Shown in pieces: positions 1 to 9,061 of a DNA stretch of 35,513 nt. The stretch's first letter is position 1. Each line of letters starts with the position of its first letter. Below the pieces are notes generated by a model that was not told the origin of the DNA, searched no databases, and worked only from the letters and a program-made list of their open reading frames with translations. Position numbers and translations under genes: made by a program. Location of the stretch: the NCBI GenBank assembly GCA_019749835.1, contig JAIEPJ010000275.1, positions 1 through 35,513 of the forward strand, read 5' to 3'. The DNA is from Phreatobacter sp. GTDB lineage: Bacteria > Pseudomonadota > Alphaproteobacteria > Rhizobiales > Phreatobacteraceae.

Positions 1-1
1 G

Positions 2-121
2 CGGCGGGCGGCTGTCGGACTGGCGCGCGAGGGCCGGCTTGTCATCCTGCGCAAGGGCAAGCCGGTCGATCCCAATGACTTCCGCGGCGTCTACCGCCTC
101 ACGGTGCCGCGCCAGGACTGA
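2..121 (+). CDS. C-terminal end of a DUF3253-like protein (partial)
   Basis: Only the last 39 codons are inside the window; the frame is open from base 2 to the TGA at 119-121. The visible peptide runs through GRLVILRKGKPVDPNDFRG and ends in LTVPRQD. The pattern of an arginine/lysine-rich strand, then PVDP, then a short RG-x-Y/I-R-L tail resembles the C-terminus of small DUF3253 proteins, whose function is not known. The assignment rests on this short tail and is tentative. It is convergent with the YdcF-family gene, whose stop lies 3 bases away. Confidence 0.5.
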   Translation, partial: RRAAVGLAREGRLVILRKGKPVDPNDFRGVYRLTVPRQD

Positions 122-123
122 CC

Positions 124-960
124 TCACGGCCCCGGCAGCAGGGCGTCGCTGCGGCCGCCCAGCCGATAGGCGACAAGCCCCAGCCATTCCCGCACCATGC
201 GGTCGACGAGATCAAGGCCGCGGCTGACCGGCAGGATCGGCCCCCAGAGCTCGCCTGGCCGTCCCCGCGTCTCGAAATCGGTGGGATAGGCGATCACGGT
301 CCAGCCAGCCTTGCGGAAGATGCCGAAGGAGCGCGGCATGTGCCAGGCCGAGGTCACCAGGAGCCAGGTCTCGCCCGGCCGGGGCTGCACGAGCGCCCTG
401 GTCAACACGGCGTTCTCGTAGGTGTTGCGGCTGTCGCGCTCCAGCGTGAGCCGGGCAGGATCGATGCCGATCTGGCGGAACAGCGCCTCCGCCGCCCCCG
501 CCTCGTCCAGCGCTTCTCCGCGGAACACCGCGGCAGAGCCGCCGGTGAAGACGAGCCGCGCGGTGGGAAAGCGCCGCGCCAGCGCCACCGCCTCGGTGAT
601 GCGGCCGGGAGCCGACCCCATGGTCGGCTGTCCCCGCGCCGCCGTGGTCAGCGGGTCCATCGAACCGCCGAGGACGATAATGCCCGTCGGCGCCGCCATG
701 TCCGGCCCCGGGATCGGGAAGCGGTTCTCCAGCGGTGCGGCGAGCCAGAGACCGAGCGGCGAGAGGCCGCAGACGGCGAGGCCGAGCGCCCCGGTGACGA
801 CGAGGCGCCGCCCTCCCCGGCTCCAGCGGGTGAAGATCAGCACGGCGCCGACCAGCACGAGGGCCGTCAGCACGTTGGAGGGCGCCGCGAACCACCAGAG
901 GATCTTGGAGAGGTAGAAGAAGACGTGGTTGGCGAGGGTCACGGGCGCTCCCGGCGGCAC
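124..960 (-). CDS. YdcF/ElyC family (DUF218) membrane-anchored protein
   Basis: The protein has 278 residues from a GTG start; a second GTG at 942 (VTLANHV) is also possible. Two hydrophobic segments near residues 28-44 and 52-74 anchor it in the inner membrane. The DUF218 domain follows, with the signature GIIVLGGSMDP and then VFTGGSA, DSRNTYENA and LLVTSAWHMPRS. These four blocks are diagnostic of the YdcF/SanA/ElyC family. Members act in envelope biology (ElyC affects peptidoglycan and lipid-carrier metabolism, SanA affects vancomycin permeability), but the reaction is not settled. The stop almost touches the convergent partial gene at the window edge. The family call is firm; the exact role is unknown. 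Confidence 0.85.
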   Translation of the reverse strand: MPPGAPVTLANHVFFYLSKILWWFAAPSNVLTALVLVGAVLIFTRWSRGGRRLVVTGALGLAVCGLSPLGLWLAAPLENRFPIPGPDMAAPTGIIVLGGSMDPLTTAARGQPTMGSAPGRITEAVALARRFPTARLVFTGGSAAVFRGEALDEAGAAEALFRQIGIDPARLTLERDSRNTYENAVLTRALVQPRPGETWLLVTSAWHMPRSFGIFRKAGWTVIAYPTDFETRGRPGELWGPILPVSRGLDLVDRMVREWLGLVAYRLGGRSDALLPGP

Positions 961-1002
961 GGAACAGGAGGGCCCCGGACGAGCCCCGGGACAGGAACCG
1001 CC

Positions 1003-2175
1003 TCACATCGTCTTGTTGAACAGTTCGCGCCCGATCAGCATGCGGCGGATCTCGCTCGTGCCTGCGCCGATCTCGTAGAGCTTGGCATCGCGCAGCAGCC
1101 GTCCCGTGGGATAATCGTTGATATAGCCGTTGCCGCCGAGGAGCTGGATGGCGTCGAGCGCCATTTTCGTCGCGTTCTCCGCGGCATAGAGGATGGCGCC
1201 GGCAGCGTCCTCGCGCGTCGTCTGACCGCGGTCGCAGGCCTTGGCCACCGCATAGACATAGGCGCGGGCGGCGTTCATCGACACATACATGTCGGCGATC
1301 TTGCCCTGGACCAGTTGGAATTCCCCGATCGCCTGGCCGAACTGCTTGCGCTCGTGGACATAGGGCATGACCACGTCCATGCAGGCCTGCATGATGCCGA
1401 TCGGCCCGGCTGCCAGCACGGCACGCTCATAGTCGAGGCCGCTCATCAGCACGTTGACGCCGCGACCGACCTGGCCGAGCACGTTTTCCTCCGGCACCTC
1501 GCAATCCTCGAACACGAGTTCGCCGGTGTGCGAGCCGCGCATGCCGAGCTTGTCCAGCTTCTGGGCGCAGGAAAAGCCCTTGAAGCCCTTCTCGATGAGG
1601 AAGGCCGTCATGCCGCGGGCACCGGCCGCGGGATCGGTCTTGGCATAGACGACGAGGACATCGGCATCGGGACCATTGGTGATCCACATCTTGGTGCCGT
1701 TGAGAATGTAGCGATCGCCCTTCTTCTCCGCCTTCAGCTTCATCGAGACGACGTCGGAGCCGGCACCGGGCTCCGACATGGCGAGGGCGCCGACATGGGC
1801 GCCGCTGATCAGCTTCGGCAGGTAGCGCCGCTTCTGGTCTTCCGAGCCGTTCTTGCGGATCTGGTTGACGCAGAGGTTGGAATGGGCGCCGTAGGACAGC
1901 CCGACCGAGGCCGAGGCGCGCGAGATCTCCTCCATGGCGATGCAATGCTCGAGATAGCCGAGCCCGCTGCCGCCATGCTCCTCCTCGACGGTGACGCCGA
2001 GCAGGCCGAGGCCGCCGAACTTCTCCCACAGGTCCATGGGGAACTGATCGGTCTTGTCGATCTCGGCGGCACGCGGCGCGATCTCCGCCTGCGCGAAGGC
2101 GAAGACCGTGTCGCGCAGCATGTCGGCGGTCTCGCCGAGGTCGAAATCGAAGGGACGCGGCATATTCCTCAGCAT
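1003..2175 (-). CDS. ivd: Isovaleryl-CoA dehydrogenase
   Basis: The 390-residue enzyme is the normal length for the acyl-CoA dehydrogenase family. It oxidises isovaleryl-CoA to 3-methylcrotonyl-CoA in leucine catabolism, using FAD and passing electrons to ETF. Visible marks are [12 protein letters not shown] (about 129-141) and [10 protein letters not shown] (164-173) around the flavin, [14 protein letters not shown], and the C-terminal QLLGGNGY and [14 protein letters not shown]. Glu250 in [13 protein letters not shown] matches the unusual helix-G catalytic base typical of isovaleryl-CoA dehydrogenase, which separates it from short/medium-chain relatives. ATG at 2175 is chosen because GAGGA lies 7 bases upstream; ATG 2163 is too close to its own purine run. 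The frame stays open much further upstream but that part is not protein-like. It is divergent from the methyltransferase gene. Confidence 0.92.
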   Translation of the reverse strand: MLRNMPRPFDFDLGETADMLRDTVFAFAQAEIAPRAAEIDKTDQFPMDLWEKFGGLGLLGVTVEEEHGGSGLGYLEHCIAMEEISRASASVGLSYGAHSNLCVNQIRKNGSEDQKRRYLPKLISGAHVGALAMSEPGAGSDVVSMKLKAEKKGDRYILNGTKMWITNGPDADVLVVYAKTDPAAGARGMTAFLIEKGFKGFSCAQKLDKLGMRGSHTGELVFEDCEVPEENVLGQVGRGVNVLMSGLDYERAVLAAGPIGIMQACMDVVMPYVHERKQFGQAIGEFQLVQGKIADMYVSMNAARAYVYAVAKACDRGQTTREDAAGAILYAAENATKMALDAIQLLGGNGYINDYPTGRLLRDAKLYEIGAGTSEIRRMLIGRELFNKTM

Positions 2176-2277
2176 GGCATGGTCCTCGGCGGTACAGGCT
2201 TCGTGCGGCGGCCTCGGGAAGGTTATAGAAGCGGTATGCCGGGCTGTCATGATCGGCCTTGCGGCAGGGAGACCAGA

Positions 2278-2760
2278 ATGACAGGGACGCCCGATAACCC
2301 CTATGCCGACCGCCCCAACCGCTTTCCGCTGCCACCGCTCATCTTCGCCGGTGCGCTGGCGCTCGGCTACGGCCTCAACTGGCTGGCACCGGTGGCGCTG
2401 CCGCTGGCGATCGTCTTCAAGGCCGCCGGCGCCCTCGCCCTGGGCGCGGGACTGGCGCTGATTCTGTGGGCCTCCTCCACCCTGTCGCGCGCCGGAACCG
2501 CCATCCTGCCGCATCACGCCGCACGGCGGCTCGTCACGGCCGGCCCCTTCGCCTGGAGCCGCAATCCGATCTATCTCGGCGAGGCTCTGATCATCGGCGG
2601 CTTCGGCGGGGTCGAGGGGGCGCTCGGTTATCTCGTGGCGGCGGCGGTCTTCGTGATGGCGATGACGCATTTCGCCGTGGTGCGGGAAGAGGCGCATCTG
2701 GCTGCCCGCTTCGGCGCCGACTGGCAGGCCTACGCGGCAAGGGTCCGGCGCTGGGTGTGA
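2278..2760 (+). CDS. Isoprenylcysteine carboxylmethyltransferase / PEMT-like membrane methyltransferase
   Basis: A 160-residue integral membrane protein with hydrophobic segments near 20-37, 40-66 and 103-130. The C-terminal half carries the ICMT/phospholipid-methyltransferase signature: [10 protein letters not shown] (95-104), then [18 protein letters not shown] (135-152) and RVRRWV at the end. Short bacterial members of this family bind SAM through this region and methylate lipids or small hydrophobic substrates; the true substrate is not predictable here. It is transcribed divergently from ivd, with a 102-base shared upstream region in which I see no clear operator. There is no obvious terminator before the convergent lysozyme gene. 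Confidence 0.85.
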   Translation: MTGTPDNPYADRPNRFPLPPLIFAGALALGYGLNWLAPVALPLAIVFKAAGALALGAGLALILWASSTLSRAGTAILPHHAARRLVTAGPFAWSRNPIYLGEALIIGGFGGVEGALGYLVAAAVFVMAMTHFAVVREEAHLAARFGADWQAYAARVRRWV

Positions 2761-2807
2761 CCGCGATCAGCCGCGCACCACGCCGCTGAGGCAGAGCGCC
2801 GCGCCCT

Positions 2808-3779
2808 CTAGAACCGCGGCCGCGAGGCCGGCAAAGGCGCAGTCGTCATGGCCGGCGTATCGGCGGCGGGAACAGCGGCGGCGGGCACCGAGGTCGTCGC
2901 CGTCGGGACCTGGGCAGGAGCCGTCTCGGCTGCGGCGAAAGCGACAGGCTGGGCCACGGCTGCCGGAGCCGCCGCCACCGCCGTCACCGGCTGGCCGCGG
3001 TAGCGGAATCCCGTTTGGGCAATCTGCTGCCATTGCTGGGGCGTGCCGGCGAAGACGTTGCGGTCGACGGGGGTGTTGATACCGGCAACCCGGCCCGTGG
3101 CGGTGATCTGCCAGAAGGCCCAGCGGCGGCCGGGATAGCGCTCGTGCGGCACCGCCGCCACCGAGCGGACCCAGAACGGATATTCTGCGAACTCGTTGCT
3201 CGCCAGGACCTCGCGGTGGAACTTGATGTCGGCATAGATGATCGGCTTCTTGCCGTAATGGCGCTCCATCGCGTGAAGGAACTCACGCATCTTCGCCTGG
3301 GCGACGGCCACCGGAACGCGCCGCGGACAGGTTGGCGACTGGAAGTTCCATTCGACGTCGAGCACCGGCGGCAGGGCATCAGGCTCGACCGGGACATTGC
3401 GCTTGAACCAGGCGATCTGGTCGGCCATCGGCCGGCACCAATAGGTGAAGTGATAGGCGCCGCGCGGAATGCCGGCCCGGCGGGACGCCTCCCAGTTCTC
3501 GCGGAAACGGGTGTCGAGGAGATCGCCGCCTTCGGTCGCCTTGATGAAGGCGAAGGACACGCCTGCCGCCCTCACCTGCTCCCAGTCGATCCGCCCCTGA
3601 TATTTCGACACATCGATGCCATGCACCGGATGGGCATGATGGCCGACCGTATGGGTGATGGTCGGGAAGGGATGGCCGCTGGTCTGCGGCGCGGCGACGT
3701 CCGTCGGCACGCTGCCGCAGCCGGCGAGCATCAACCCCATCAGGGTCACGGCGGTGAAGGCGATGGAGCGTCGGTTCAT
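2808..3779 (-). CDS. Glycoside hydrolase family 25 lysozyme, lipoprotein
   Basis: 323 residues. The N-terminus is a lipoprotein signal with lipobox LAGC (Cys21), so the mature enzyme should be lipid-anchored in the envelope. The GH25 domain spans about 50-240. It starts with GIDVSKYQGRIDW (Asp56), continues with FAFIKATEGGD and GAYHF, and contains PPVLDVEW with Asp141 and Glu143, the expected catalytic acidic residues. GH25 enzymes cleave the MurNAc-GlcNAc bond of peptidoglycan. The last 70 residues are an Ala/Pro/Thr-rich low-complexity tail, possibly a spacer or wall contact. ATG 3779 is chosen because it gives the signal peptide; an upstream in-frame start only adds residues ahead of it. 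It follows the RraA-like gene by 54 bases and could be cotranscribed. Confidence 0.9.
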   Translation of the reverse strand: MNRRSIAFTAVTLMGLMLAGCGSVPTDVAAPQTSGHPFPTITHTVGHHAHPVHGIDVSKYQGRIDWEQVRAAGVSFAFIKATEGGDLLDTRFRENWEASRRAGIPRGAYHFTYWCRPMADQIAWFKRNVPVEPDALPPVLDVEWNFQSPTCPRRVPVAVAQAKMREFLHAMERHYGKKPIIYADIKFHREVLASNEFAEYPFWVRSVAAVPHERYPGRRWAFWQITATGRVAGINTPVDRNVFAGTPQQWQQIAQTGFRYRGQPVTAVAAAPAAVAQPVAFAAAETAPAQVPTATTSVPAAAVPAADTPAMTTAPLPASRPRF

Positions 3780-3833
3780 GGTCAGGATGTGGCCAAGGAT
3801 TGCGGCTGCGAAATGGCAGCCCTGTCTCATTCC

Positions 3834-4553
3834 TTATGCTTTACGACCCGTTTCCTTTTCGTAACGGGCCTTGGTCTCCGCATTCGGCGGATAGAGACCC
3901 GGCAGCGGCACGCCCTTGTCGATCTCCCCCATCAGCCAGCCCTCGAGATGCTCCTGCGCCTCGGCGGCCTCCAGCACGGCGTCGACCATGTCCTGGGGGA
4001 TGAGAACAGCGCCGTCGCCGTCACAGACGACGATGTCGTTCGGGAAGACAGCCACGCCGCCGCAGCCGATCGGCTCCTGCCAGTTGATGAAGGTCAGCGC
4101 GGCAACGGAAGCCGGGGCCGCGGCGCCCGAGCACCAGACCGGCAGACCGGTGCCGCGCACACCGTCGGCATCGCGAACCACGCCGTCGGTGACCAGGGCG
4201 GCGACACCGCGCTTGGCCATGCGGGCGCAGAGGATGTCGCCGAAAATGCCGGCATCCTTCGAGCCCATGGCGTCGACCACAGCGATGACCCCCGCTGGCA
4301 TGGCCTCGATGGCACCGCGGGTCGAGATCGGGTGCGACCAGCTCGCCGGCGTCGCAAGGTCCTCGCGCGCGGGCACGAAGCGCAGCGTGAACGCCCGCCC
4401 GACCGTGCGCTTGCCGGCATGGCAGAAGGGCTGCGTGCCGGCCATCCAGATCTTCCGCAGGCCCTTCTTGAGCAGGACCGTCGTCAGCGTCGCGGTGGTG
4501 ATCGTCTCGAGCTTCGCCTTGATGGCGGGATCGAGGGGCAGGACGTCAGTCAT
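3834..4553 (-). CDS. RraA-family protein (HMG/CHA aldolase or RNase E regulator-like)
   Basis: 239 residues with the RraA/MenG fold. The family motif is clear: GDILCARMAKRGVAALVTDG followed by VVRDADG, the glycine-rich entry and the Arg-Asp pair that binds divalent metal and pyruvate enolate in 4-hydroxy-4-methyl-2-oxoglutarate aldolases. PNDIVVCDGDGAVLIPQ near 180 is also typical. Many proteins of this type are labelled as ribonuclease regulators by homology to E. coli RraA, but the longer alphaproteobacterial versions are more often metabolic lyases. The neighbours give no pathway clue. ATG 4553 fits the conserved N-terminus; the ribosome site before it is weak. Confidence 0.85.
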   Translation of the reverse strand: MTDVLPLDPAIKAKLETITTATLTTVLLKKGLRKIWMAGTQPFCHAGKRTVGRAFTLRFVPAREDLATPASWSHPISTRGAIEAMPAGVIAVVDAMGSKDAGIFGDILCARMAKRGVAALVTDGVVRDADGVRGTGLPVWCSGAAAPASVAALTFINWQEPIGCGGVAVFPNDIVVCDGDGAVLIPQDMVDAVLEAAEAQEHLEGWLMGEIDKGVPLPGLYPPNAETKARYEKETGRKA

Positions 4554-4645
4554 GGCAGGGGTCCGTCGGAAGGCTGAAAGAAGGCCGCGACCCTGCCCGA
4601 GGTCGGCGGCGCTGTCGAGGACACAAAACGCCGGACAGCCCATTC

Positions 4646-4975
4646 TCAACCGGCTCCCGCGAGGATGTCCCTGGCGCGGTGAGCCGGGTCGACACCGTTG
4701 ATCAGGAAGACGGCGCCACTGGAATGGTCGCGCCGCAGCGGCAGGATTGCCTGGTAGGCCGGCGAGCCGTACCAGGCGAGGGCTTTGGCATGGTCAGGGA
4801 AGGCAATGACGATGAGATCACCCGACCAGGCTCCTTCGAGAACCTCGGGAGGCCCGCCGTGGATGACGAAGCGTCCGCCGAAGGGCGCGAGCGTGGCATC
4901 GATCGCACCGAGATAGGCGGTGATGGCAGGGCCCATCTCGACGGAGGTGAGGTGGGCGACGGCATAGGCAGTCAT
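4646..4975 (-). CDS. DUF1330 domain protein
   Basis: 109 residues covering almost exactly one DUF1330 domain, a dimeric alpha/beta-barrel (ferredoxin-like) fold. Typical features are the N-terminal MTAYAVAHL strand, FVIHGGPPEVLEG, and DHAKALAWYGSPAYQAI, with RRDHSSGAVFLINGV closing the fold. No catalytic role is established for the family; related folds act as small monooxygenases or stress proteins. A strong ribosome site (GAGGAG, 8 bases upstream) supports ATG 4975. It lies 149 bases downstream of mgtE and 92 bases upstream of the RraA-like gene, all on the minus strand. Confidence 0.85.
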   Translation of the reverse strand: MTAYAVAHLTSVEMGPAITAYLGAIDATLAPFGGRFVIHGGPPEVLEGAWSGDLIVIAFPDHAKALAWYGSPAYQAILPLRRDHSSGAVFLINGVDPAHRARDILAGAG

Positions 4976-5124
4976 GGGGAAACTCCTCGCGCAGTTGATG
5001 CGAGGCAGTCTGGCGGAGAAGGACCCGTTGCGCGATGACCTCCGGGGTCATGGCATGGCGCCGGCGGCCTCTCTCGCGACGCGTTTTTCCGATCCCGATC
5101 AAGGGGTCGGGCGAGCAGGCGGAT

Positions 5125-6537
5125 TCAAATTCTGAACCACCACGTCGCGATCATCAGGAAACTGAAGAACCCGGTCACGTCGGTGACCGTCGTCACGAAG
5201 GGGCCAGAGGCGATCGCCGGGTCGACCTTCAGCCGGTCGAGCGCAAGAGGCACGAGCACGCCGCCGAGCGAGCCGGCCACCAGATTGCAGACGAGGGCAA
5301 GCCCGATCACCATGCCGATGCCGGCACTGGTGAACCAGAAACTCGCCACCGTCCCGGTGATGACGGCGAAGGCAAGGCCATTGAACAGGCCGACCAGAAC
5401 CTCGCGGCGGACGACGCGCCAGGCATTGCGTGGGCCGAGCTCGCGCGTCGCCAGCGCCCGGACAGCGACGGTCATGGTCTGTGTCGCCGCGCTGCCGCCC
5501 TGGCTCGCCACAATGGGGGCGAGGATGGCGAGAGCCACCATGGCCTCCAACTGGTGCTCAAAGGATTTCAGCACCGTGGTGGCGAGGAAGGCGGTGACGA
5601 GATTGATCATCAGCCAGCGGAAGCGGCTCTTGGCCGTGGTCCAGACGCTGTCGGAGATCTCCTCGTCCGCCTTGACGCCGCCCAGCGCCTTGATGTCCTC
5701 GTCCGCCTCTTCTTCGATGACGTCGACGATATCGTCGACCGTCAGCACGCCGACGAGGCGGTTGGCCTCGTCCACCACCGGCGCGGAGAGGAGGTTGTAC
5801 CGCTCGAACAGAAGAGCCGCGTCCTCCTGGTCCTCGCTCGCGCCGACCGTATGCATCTCCTCCTCGAGAATGTCGGTCACCGGGACCGGCCGCTTCGTCC
5901 GCAGCAGGCGATCGAGACGGATATGGCCCTGAAGGTGGAAGCCGGGATCGACCACGAAGACTTCGGTGAAATCGTCCGGCAGGTCGGCCGCCTCGCGCAG
6001 GTGGTCGATGACCTGCCCCACCGTCCAGAACGGCGGCACGGCGATAAACTCGTCCTTCATGCGCCGGCCGGCCGAGCCCTCCGGATAGTCGAGCGCGCGC
6101 CGCAGGGCAAAGCTGTCAGCCGGAGAGAGCTTGTCGAGGATGGCTGAGCGCTCGTCCTCGTCCATGTCCTCGAGAATGGCGACGGCGTCGTCGGTTTCGA
6201 GCGTCGCGATGCCCTCGGCGACCACCGCCGGCGCCATGTCCTCGAGGATCTCGCTGCGGATCGTCTCGTCGACCTCGTTGAGCGCGTTGAAATCGAAGGC
6301 GGCGCCGAGCAGGGACACGACCCTGCTGCGGTCCTCCGCGTCGAGTTGGGCGAGCAAGGCGCCGAGATCGGCCTCGTGAGCCTCAGAGACGAGGCTCTTC
6401 AGGCTGTCACTGTCATCCGCACGCAGGATCGACTGGACCAGATGGACAATGGCCGGCAGCAATTCGCCATCTTCGTCGCGCCAGTCCTTGTCACGCCATT
6501 CTTCGGCCATGGCGGCGGGCGACGTGGTGACGGCCAT
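5125..6537 (-). CDS. mgtE: Magnesium transporter MgtE
   Basis: 470 residues, the usual MgtE length. The cytosolic MgtE N domain (about 35-140) has the helical repeats with EDMAPAVVAEG and LEDMDEDERSAILDKL. Tandem CBS domains follow (about 150-270, with GVLTVDDIVDVIEEEADED), then five transmembrane helices in the last 180 residues. The transport domain shows PIVASQGGSAATQTM and NLVAGSLGGVLVPL. MgtE is a homodimeric Mg2+ channel gated by Mg2+ bound between the N and CBS domains. ATG 6537 has GGAGG 5 bases upstream. It is divergent from the polysaccharide deacetylase. The 124-base upstream region is too short for an M-box riboswitch plus promoter and shows none. Confidence 0.95.
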   Translation of the reverse strand: MAVTTSPAAMAEEWRDKDWRDEDGELLPAIVHLVQSILRADDSDSLKSLVSEAHEADLGALLAQLDAEDRSRVVSLLGAAFDFNALNEVDETIRSEILEDMAPAVVAEGIATLETDDAVAILEDMDEDERSAILDKLSPADSFALRRALDYPEGSAGRRMKDEFIAVPPFWTVGQVIDHLREAADLPDDFTEVFVVDPGFHLQGHIRLDRLLRTKRPVPVTDILEEEMHTVGASEDQEDAALLFERYNLLSAPVVDEANRLVGVLTVDDIVDVIEEEADEDIKALGGVKADEEISDSVWTTAKSRFRWLMINLVTAFLATTVLKSFEHQLEAMVALAILAPIVASQGGSAATQTMTVAVRALATRELGPRNAWRVVRREVLVGLFNGLAFAVITGTVASFWFTSAGIGMVIGLALVCNLVAGSLGGVLVPLALDRLKVDPAIASGPFVTTVTDVTGFFSFLMIATWWFRI

Positions 6538-6661
6538 GGGGCCTCCAGGCGAAGCGCAGCTCTCGGATCAGGGATCGGACGTTCTTGGATGCACCGCAAC
6601 GATTTGGCAAGGTGACGTGGCGCATGGCCGCCGACAGTGCCTGCAGAAGGATGGCGACGCC

Positions 6662-7432
6662 ATGACGTCCGCTCACTCACCCTCGCGCCGCGCCCTTCTC
6701 GGCGCCCTGTCGCTGACGCTCGTGCCGGTGGCCGCCGACGCGGCTTCCTGCGGGCCGGGCCGGCTCGGCACAACGCGTGTGCTGCAGGTCTCCACCGCAA
6801 GTGGCCTGCGTGTCGGTCGCCGGAGCTATCCGCGCACCCTCCCCCTCGAGGCCGGCGAGGTGCTGCTGACCTTCGACGACGGTCCACATCCGGGCACGAC
6901 CGAACCGATCCTCGCAGCGCTGGCGGAGGAATGCGTCAAGGCCACCTTCTTCATGATCGGCCGCCAGGCGGCCGCCCATCCTGCCCTCGCCCGCCGTGTC
7001 CTGGCGGAGGGCCATACGGTCGGCCACCATTCGAACACCCATCCGATGACGCTGGCGCAACTGCCACAGGCCGCAGCCGAGGCCGATATCGAGGCCGGCT
7101 TCGCCGCCGTCGATCAGGCGCATTACGGGCGCTATATGGGCCGGCCGCGGACCCCGTTCTTCCGCTATCCAGGCTTCGGCGATTCAGAGCCGCTCAACCA
7201 GGGACTGGCGGCCAGGCGCATCGGCATTTTCGGCGCCGATCTCTGGGCGAGCGACTGGAACGACATGGCGCCGGACGCCCAGCTCGGCCTTGTCATGAGG
7301 CGCCTGCGGCAGACGCGCGGCGGCATCCTGCTGTTCCACGACACGCGGCCGCAGACGGCGGTTATGCTGCCGGCCTTCCTGCAGGCCATGCGGCAGGAAG
7401 GCTTCAGGGCGGTCAACATCGTCCCGGCATGA
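6662..7432 (+). CDS. NodB-type polysaccharide deacetylase, secreted
   Basis: 256 residues. An RR-containing N-terminus and hydrophobic stretch (10-28, ending ADAAS) look like an export signal, possibly Tat. The NodB homology domain has all five motifs: TFDDGP (70-75, Asp72/Asp73), HSNTH (123-127, metal histidines), RYPGFG (168-173), the SDWND region (Asp198/Trp199) and LLFHDT (223-228, His226). Members remove N- or O-acetyl groups from chitin oligomers, peptidoglycan or exopolysaccharide; the substrate cannot be told from sequence. ATG 6662 is preceded by AGAAGGA. The gene stands alone, divergent from mgtE, and ends at a GC-rich hairpin shared with the convergent solute-binding protein gene. 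Confidence 0.9.
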   Translation: MTSAHSPSRRALLGALSLTLVPVAADAASCGPGRLGTTRVLQVSTASGLRVGRRSYPRTLPLEAGEVLLTFDDGPHPGTTEPILAALAEECVKATFFMIGRQAAAHPALARRVLAEGHTVGHHSNTHPMTLAQLPQAAAEADIEAGFAAVDQAHYGRYMGRPRTPFFRYPGFGDSEPLNQGLAARRIGIFGADLWASDWNDMAPDAQLGLVMRRLRQTRGGILLFHDTRPQTAVMLPAFLQAMRQEGFRAVNIVPA

Positions 7433-7457
7433 GGACGGGCGGCATCACCGCCCGTCC
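7433..7457. terminator. Bidirectional GC-rich hairpin between convergent genes
   Basis: A perfect 10-bp inverted repeat, GGACGGGCGG (7433-7442) and CCGCCCGTCC (7448-7457), has a 5-base loop. It begins at the base after the deacetylase stop and lies 11 bases beyond the solute-binding protein stop. There is no T-tract on either side, so it may act as an RNA 3'-end stabiliser rather than a strict intrinsic terminator. Confidence 0.6.
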
Positions 7458-7468
7458 CTGTCGGGCCG

Positions 7469-9061
7469 TCAGGCCCTGCGTTCGATGTTCCAGATTACCG
7501 GGAAGCCGAAGTCGATCACGCCCGAGAGCTCGCTGCGCCACACCGCCGGGCTCTGGAACTGGCCGGCAATGGGGAAGGTCGCATTCTCCAGCGCGAATTT
7601 CTGGATCTCCTCGGCAATGGCCTTGCGCTTCATCGGGTCGCTCTCTGCCTCGAAACGCTCGATCGCCGGCACCATCGGCTGCACGCAATAGCCCCAGGGC
7701 TGGTTGCCGGTGCAGTTGAAGCCGACGCCGAGATTGGACAGCGGGTCCGACATGTCGAAGCCGGTATAGACGACCGGGATGACGCTCCAGCCGCCCTGGT
7801 CGAGCGGATTCTTCTGCACCCAGCGCTGGGCAATGGCCGACCATTCCAGGCCCTGGACGTCGACATTGAACCCGGCCCGCTTCATCCGGTCGATCAGCAC
7901 GGCGCCGAAGGGATTGAGCAGCGGGCTGTCCAGCGGATGAAGGATGACGATCTTCTCGTTCTTGTAACCGGCCTCGGCCAGCAATGCCTTGGCCCTGTCG
8001 ATGCTGGGATTGGCGATCATGTCGCTGCCACCCTTGTTCTCGTAGGGCGCGCCGCACATGAACATGGACGTGCAGTCCGGCTTGCCGAGTTCGCCGCCGA
8101 AGCCGGCGCCGGCCAGAACCTCGCCGCGATCCAGGCATTGCTGGATCGCCCGCCGCACCAGGACATTGTCCATCGGCGCCTGGAAGTGGTTGATCGACAC
8201 CGCATACATGAGGTTGGCCCGGCCGCTCGCCTGGGCGAAGGTGAGGTTGCGGTCGCGGCGCATGCGCGGAATGAGGTCCACCGGCGCATATTCGAGATAG
8301 TCCACCTCGCCGCGCGTCAGCGCCGCATAGCGCAGCGCGATATCCGGCATGGTCAGCATTTCGACGCGTTCGATCTTGGCGATCTTGCCCCCGGCCAGAC
8401 CGTCCGCCGCCTCGTTCCGCGGCACGTATCTGTCGAACTTGCGGAAGGTGGCGCGGTCGCCCGGGATCCACTCGCTGCGCTGGAAGGCATAGGGACCGGA
8501 GCCGACAATCTCGGACACCTGCTGCGTCGGCGGCGTCGCCGAGGCGATCCGCGCCGGCATGATCATCGGCACATGGACCGAGGGCTTGCCGAGCGCGTCG
8601 ATGACGCCGCCGAAGGGCCGCGACAGTTTCAGCGTGAAGGCATCGGGGCCGTCGGCAGTCAGTTCGGCGGTGGCCGCCATCAGGCGCCGGCCGATGGAAT
8701 CGCGGCTGCCCCAGCGCCTCAGTGAGGCGATGACGTCCTCGGAGGTGACCTTGGCCCCGTCATGGAACATCAGGCCGCCGCGCAGCTTGAATTTCCAGGT
8801 CAGGCGGTCGGCGCTGACGTCCCAGCCCTCCAGCATCTGCGGCTTGTATTCGCCCTTTCCGTCGAGCGAGACGAGCGTGTCGAAGACCAGATAGCCGAAA
8901 TTGCGCGTCACGAAGGACGGCGAGGCGATCGGGTCGAGATTCTGCAGTCCGACATTGACGACGAAGCGCAGCGGTCGGTCCTGGCCCTGGGCGAAACCGA
9001 CCCTCGGCGCGGCAATGAGCGCGGCGGCTGCGACAAGGCCCTGGCGGCGGGTAATGCGCAT
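7469..9061 (-). CDS. ABC transporter substrate-binding protein, family 5 (peptide/nickel-type), Tat-exported
   Basis: 530 residues. The N-terminus has a twin-arginine signal (ITRRQGLVAAAAL, cleavage likely after GFAQ), so it should be exported folded to the periplasm. The mature part is an SBP_bac_5 (DppA/OppA-like) protein: LRFVVNVGLQNLDPIASPSF, then GWDVSADRLTWKFKLRGGLMFHDG, VGSGPYAF and a C-terminal lobe with NHFQAPMDNVLVRRAI. Family 5 proteins feed peptides, glutathione, nickel chelates or opines to an ABC importer. No permease or ATPase genes lie beside it. ATG 9061 has a GAGGGAG ribosome site and starts the signal exactly; a longer frame to 9184 exists but lacks support. It is a paralogue of the protein at 32740-34317. 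Confidence 0.9.
   Translation of the reverse strand: MRITRRQGLVAAAALIAAPRVGFAQGQDRPLRFVVNVGLQNLDPIASPSFVTRNFGYLVFDTLVSLDGKGEYKPQMLEGWDVSADRLTWKFKLRGGLMFHDGAKVTSEDVIASLRRWGSRDSIGRRLMAATAELTADGPDAFTLKLSRPFGGVIDALGKPSVHVPMIMPARIASATPPTQQVSEIVGSGPYAFQRSEWIPGDRATFRKFDRYVPRNEAADGLAGGKIAKIERVEMLTMPDIALRYAALTRGEVDYLEYAPVDLIPRMRRDRNLTFAQASGRANLMYAVSINHFQAPMDNVLVRRAIQQCLDRGEVLAGAGFGGELGKPDCTSMFMCGAPYENKGGSDMIANPSIDRAKALLAEAGYKNEKIVILHPLDSPLLNPFGAVLIDRMKRAGFNVDVQGLEWSAIAQRWVQKNPLDQGGWSVIPVVYTGFDMSDPLSNLGVGFNCTGNQPWGYCVQPMVPAIERFEAESDPMKRKAIAEEIQKFALENATFPIAGQFQSPAVWRSELSGVIDFGFPVIWNIERRA

Noticed and set aside
340-2278. Long plus-strand open frame joined upstream of the methyltransferase
   Set aside because: Before ATG 2278 it is the antisense of the YdcF and ivd genes, rich in Arg/His/Gly with no family signal; high GC opens such frames.
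6538-6661. Mg2+ riboswitch (M-box) before mgtE
   Set aside because: The gap is 124 bases shared with a divergent gene and shows none of the M-box stems.
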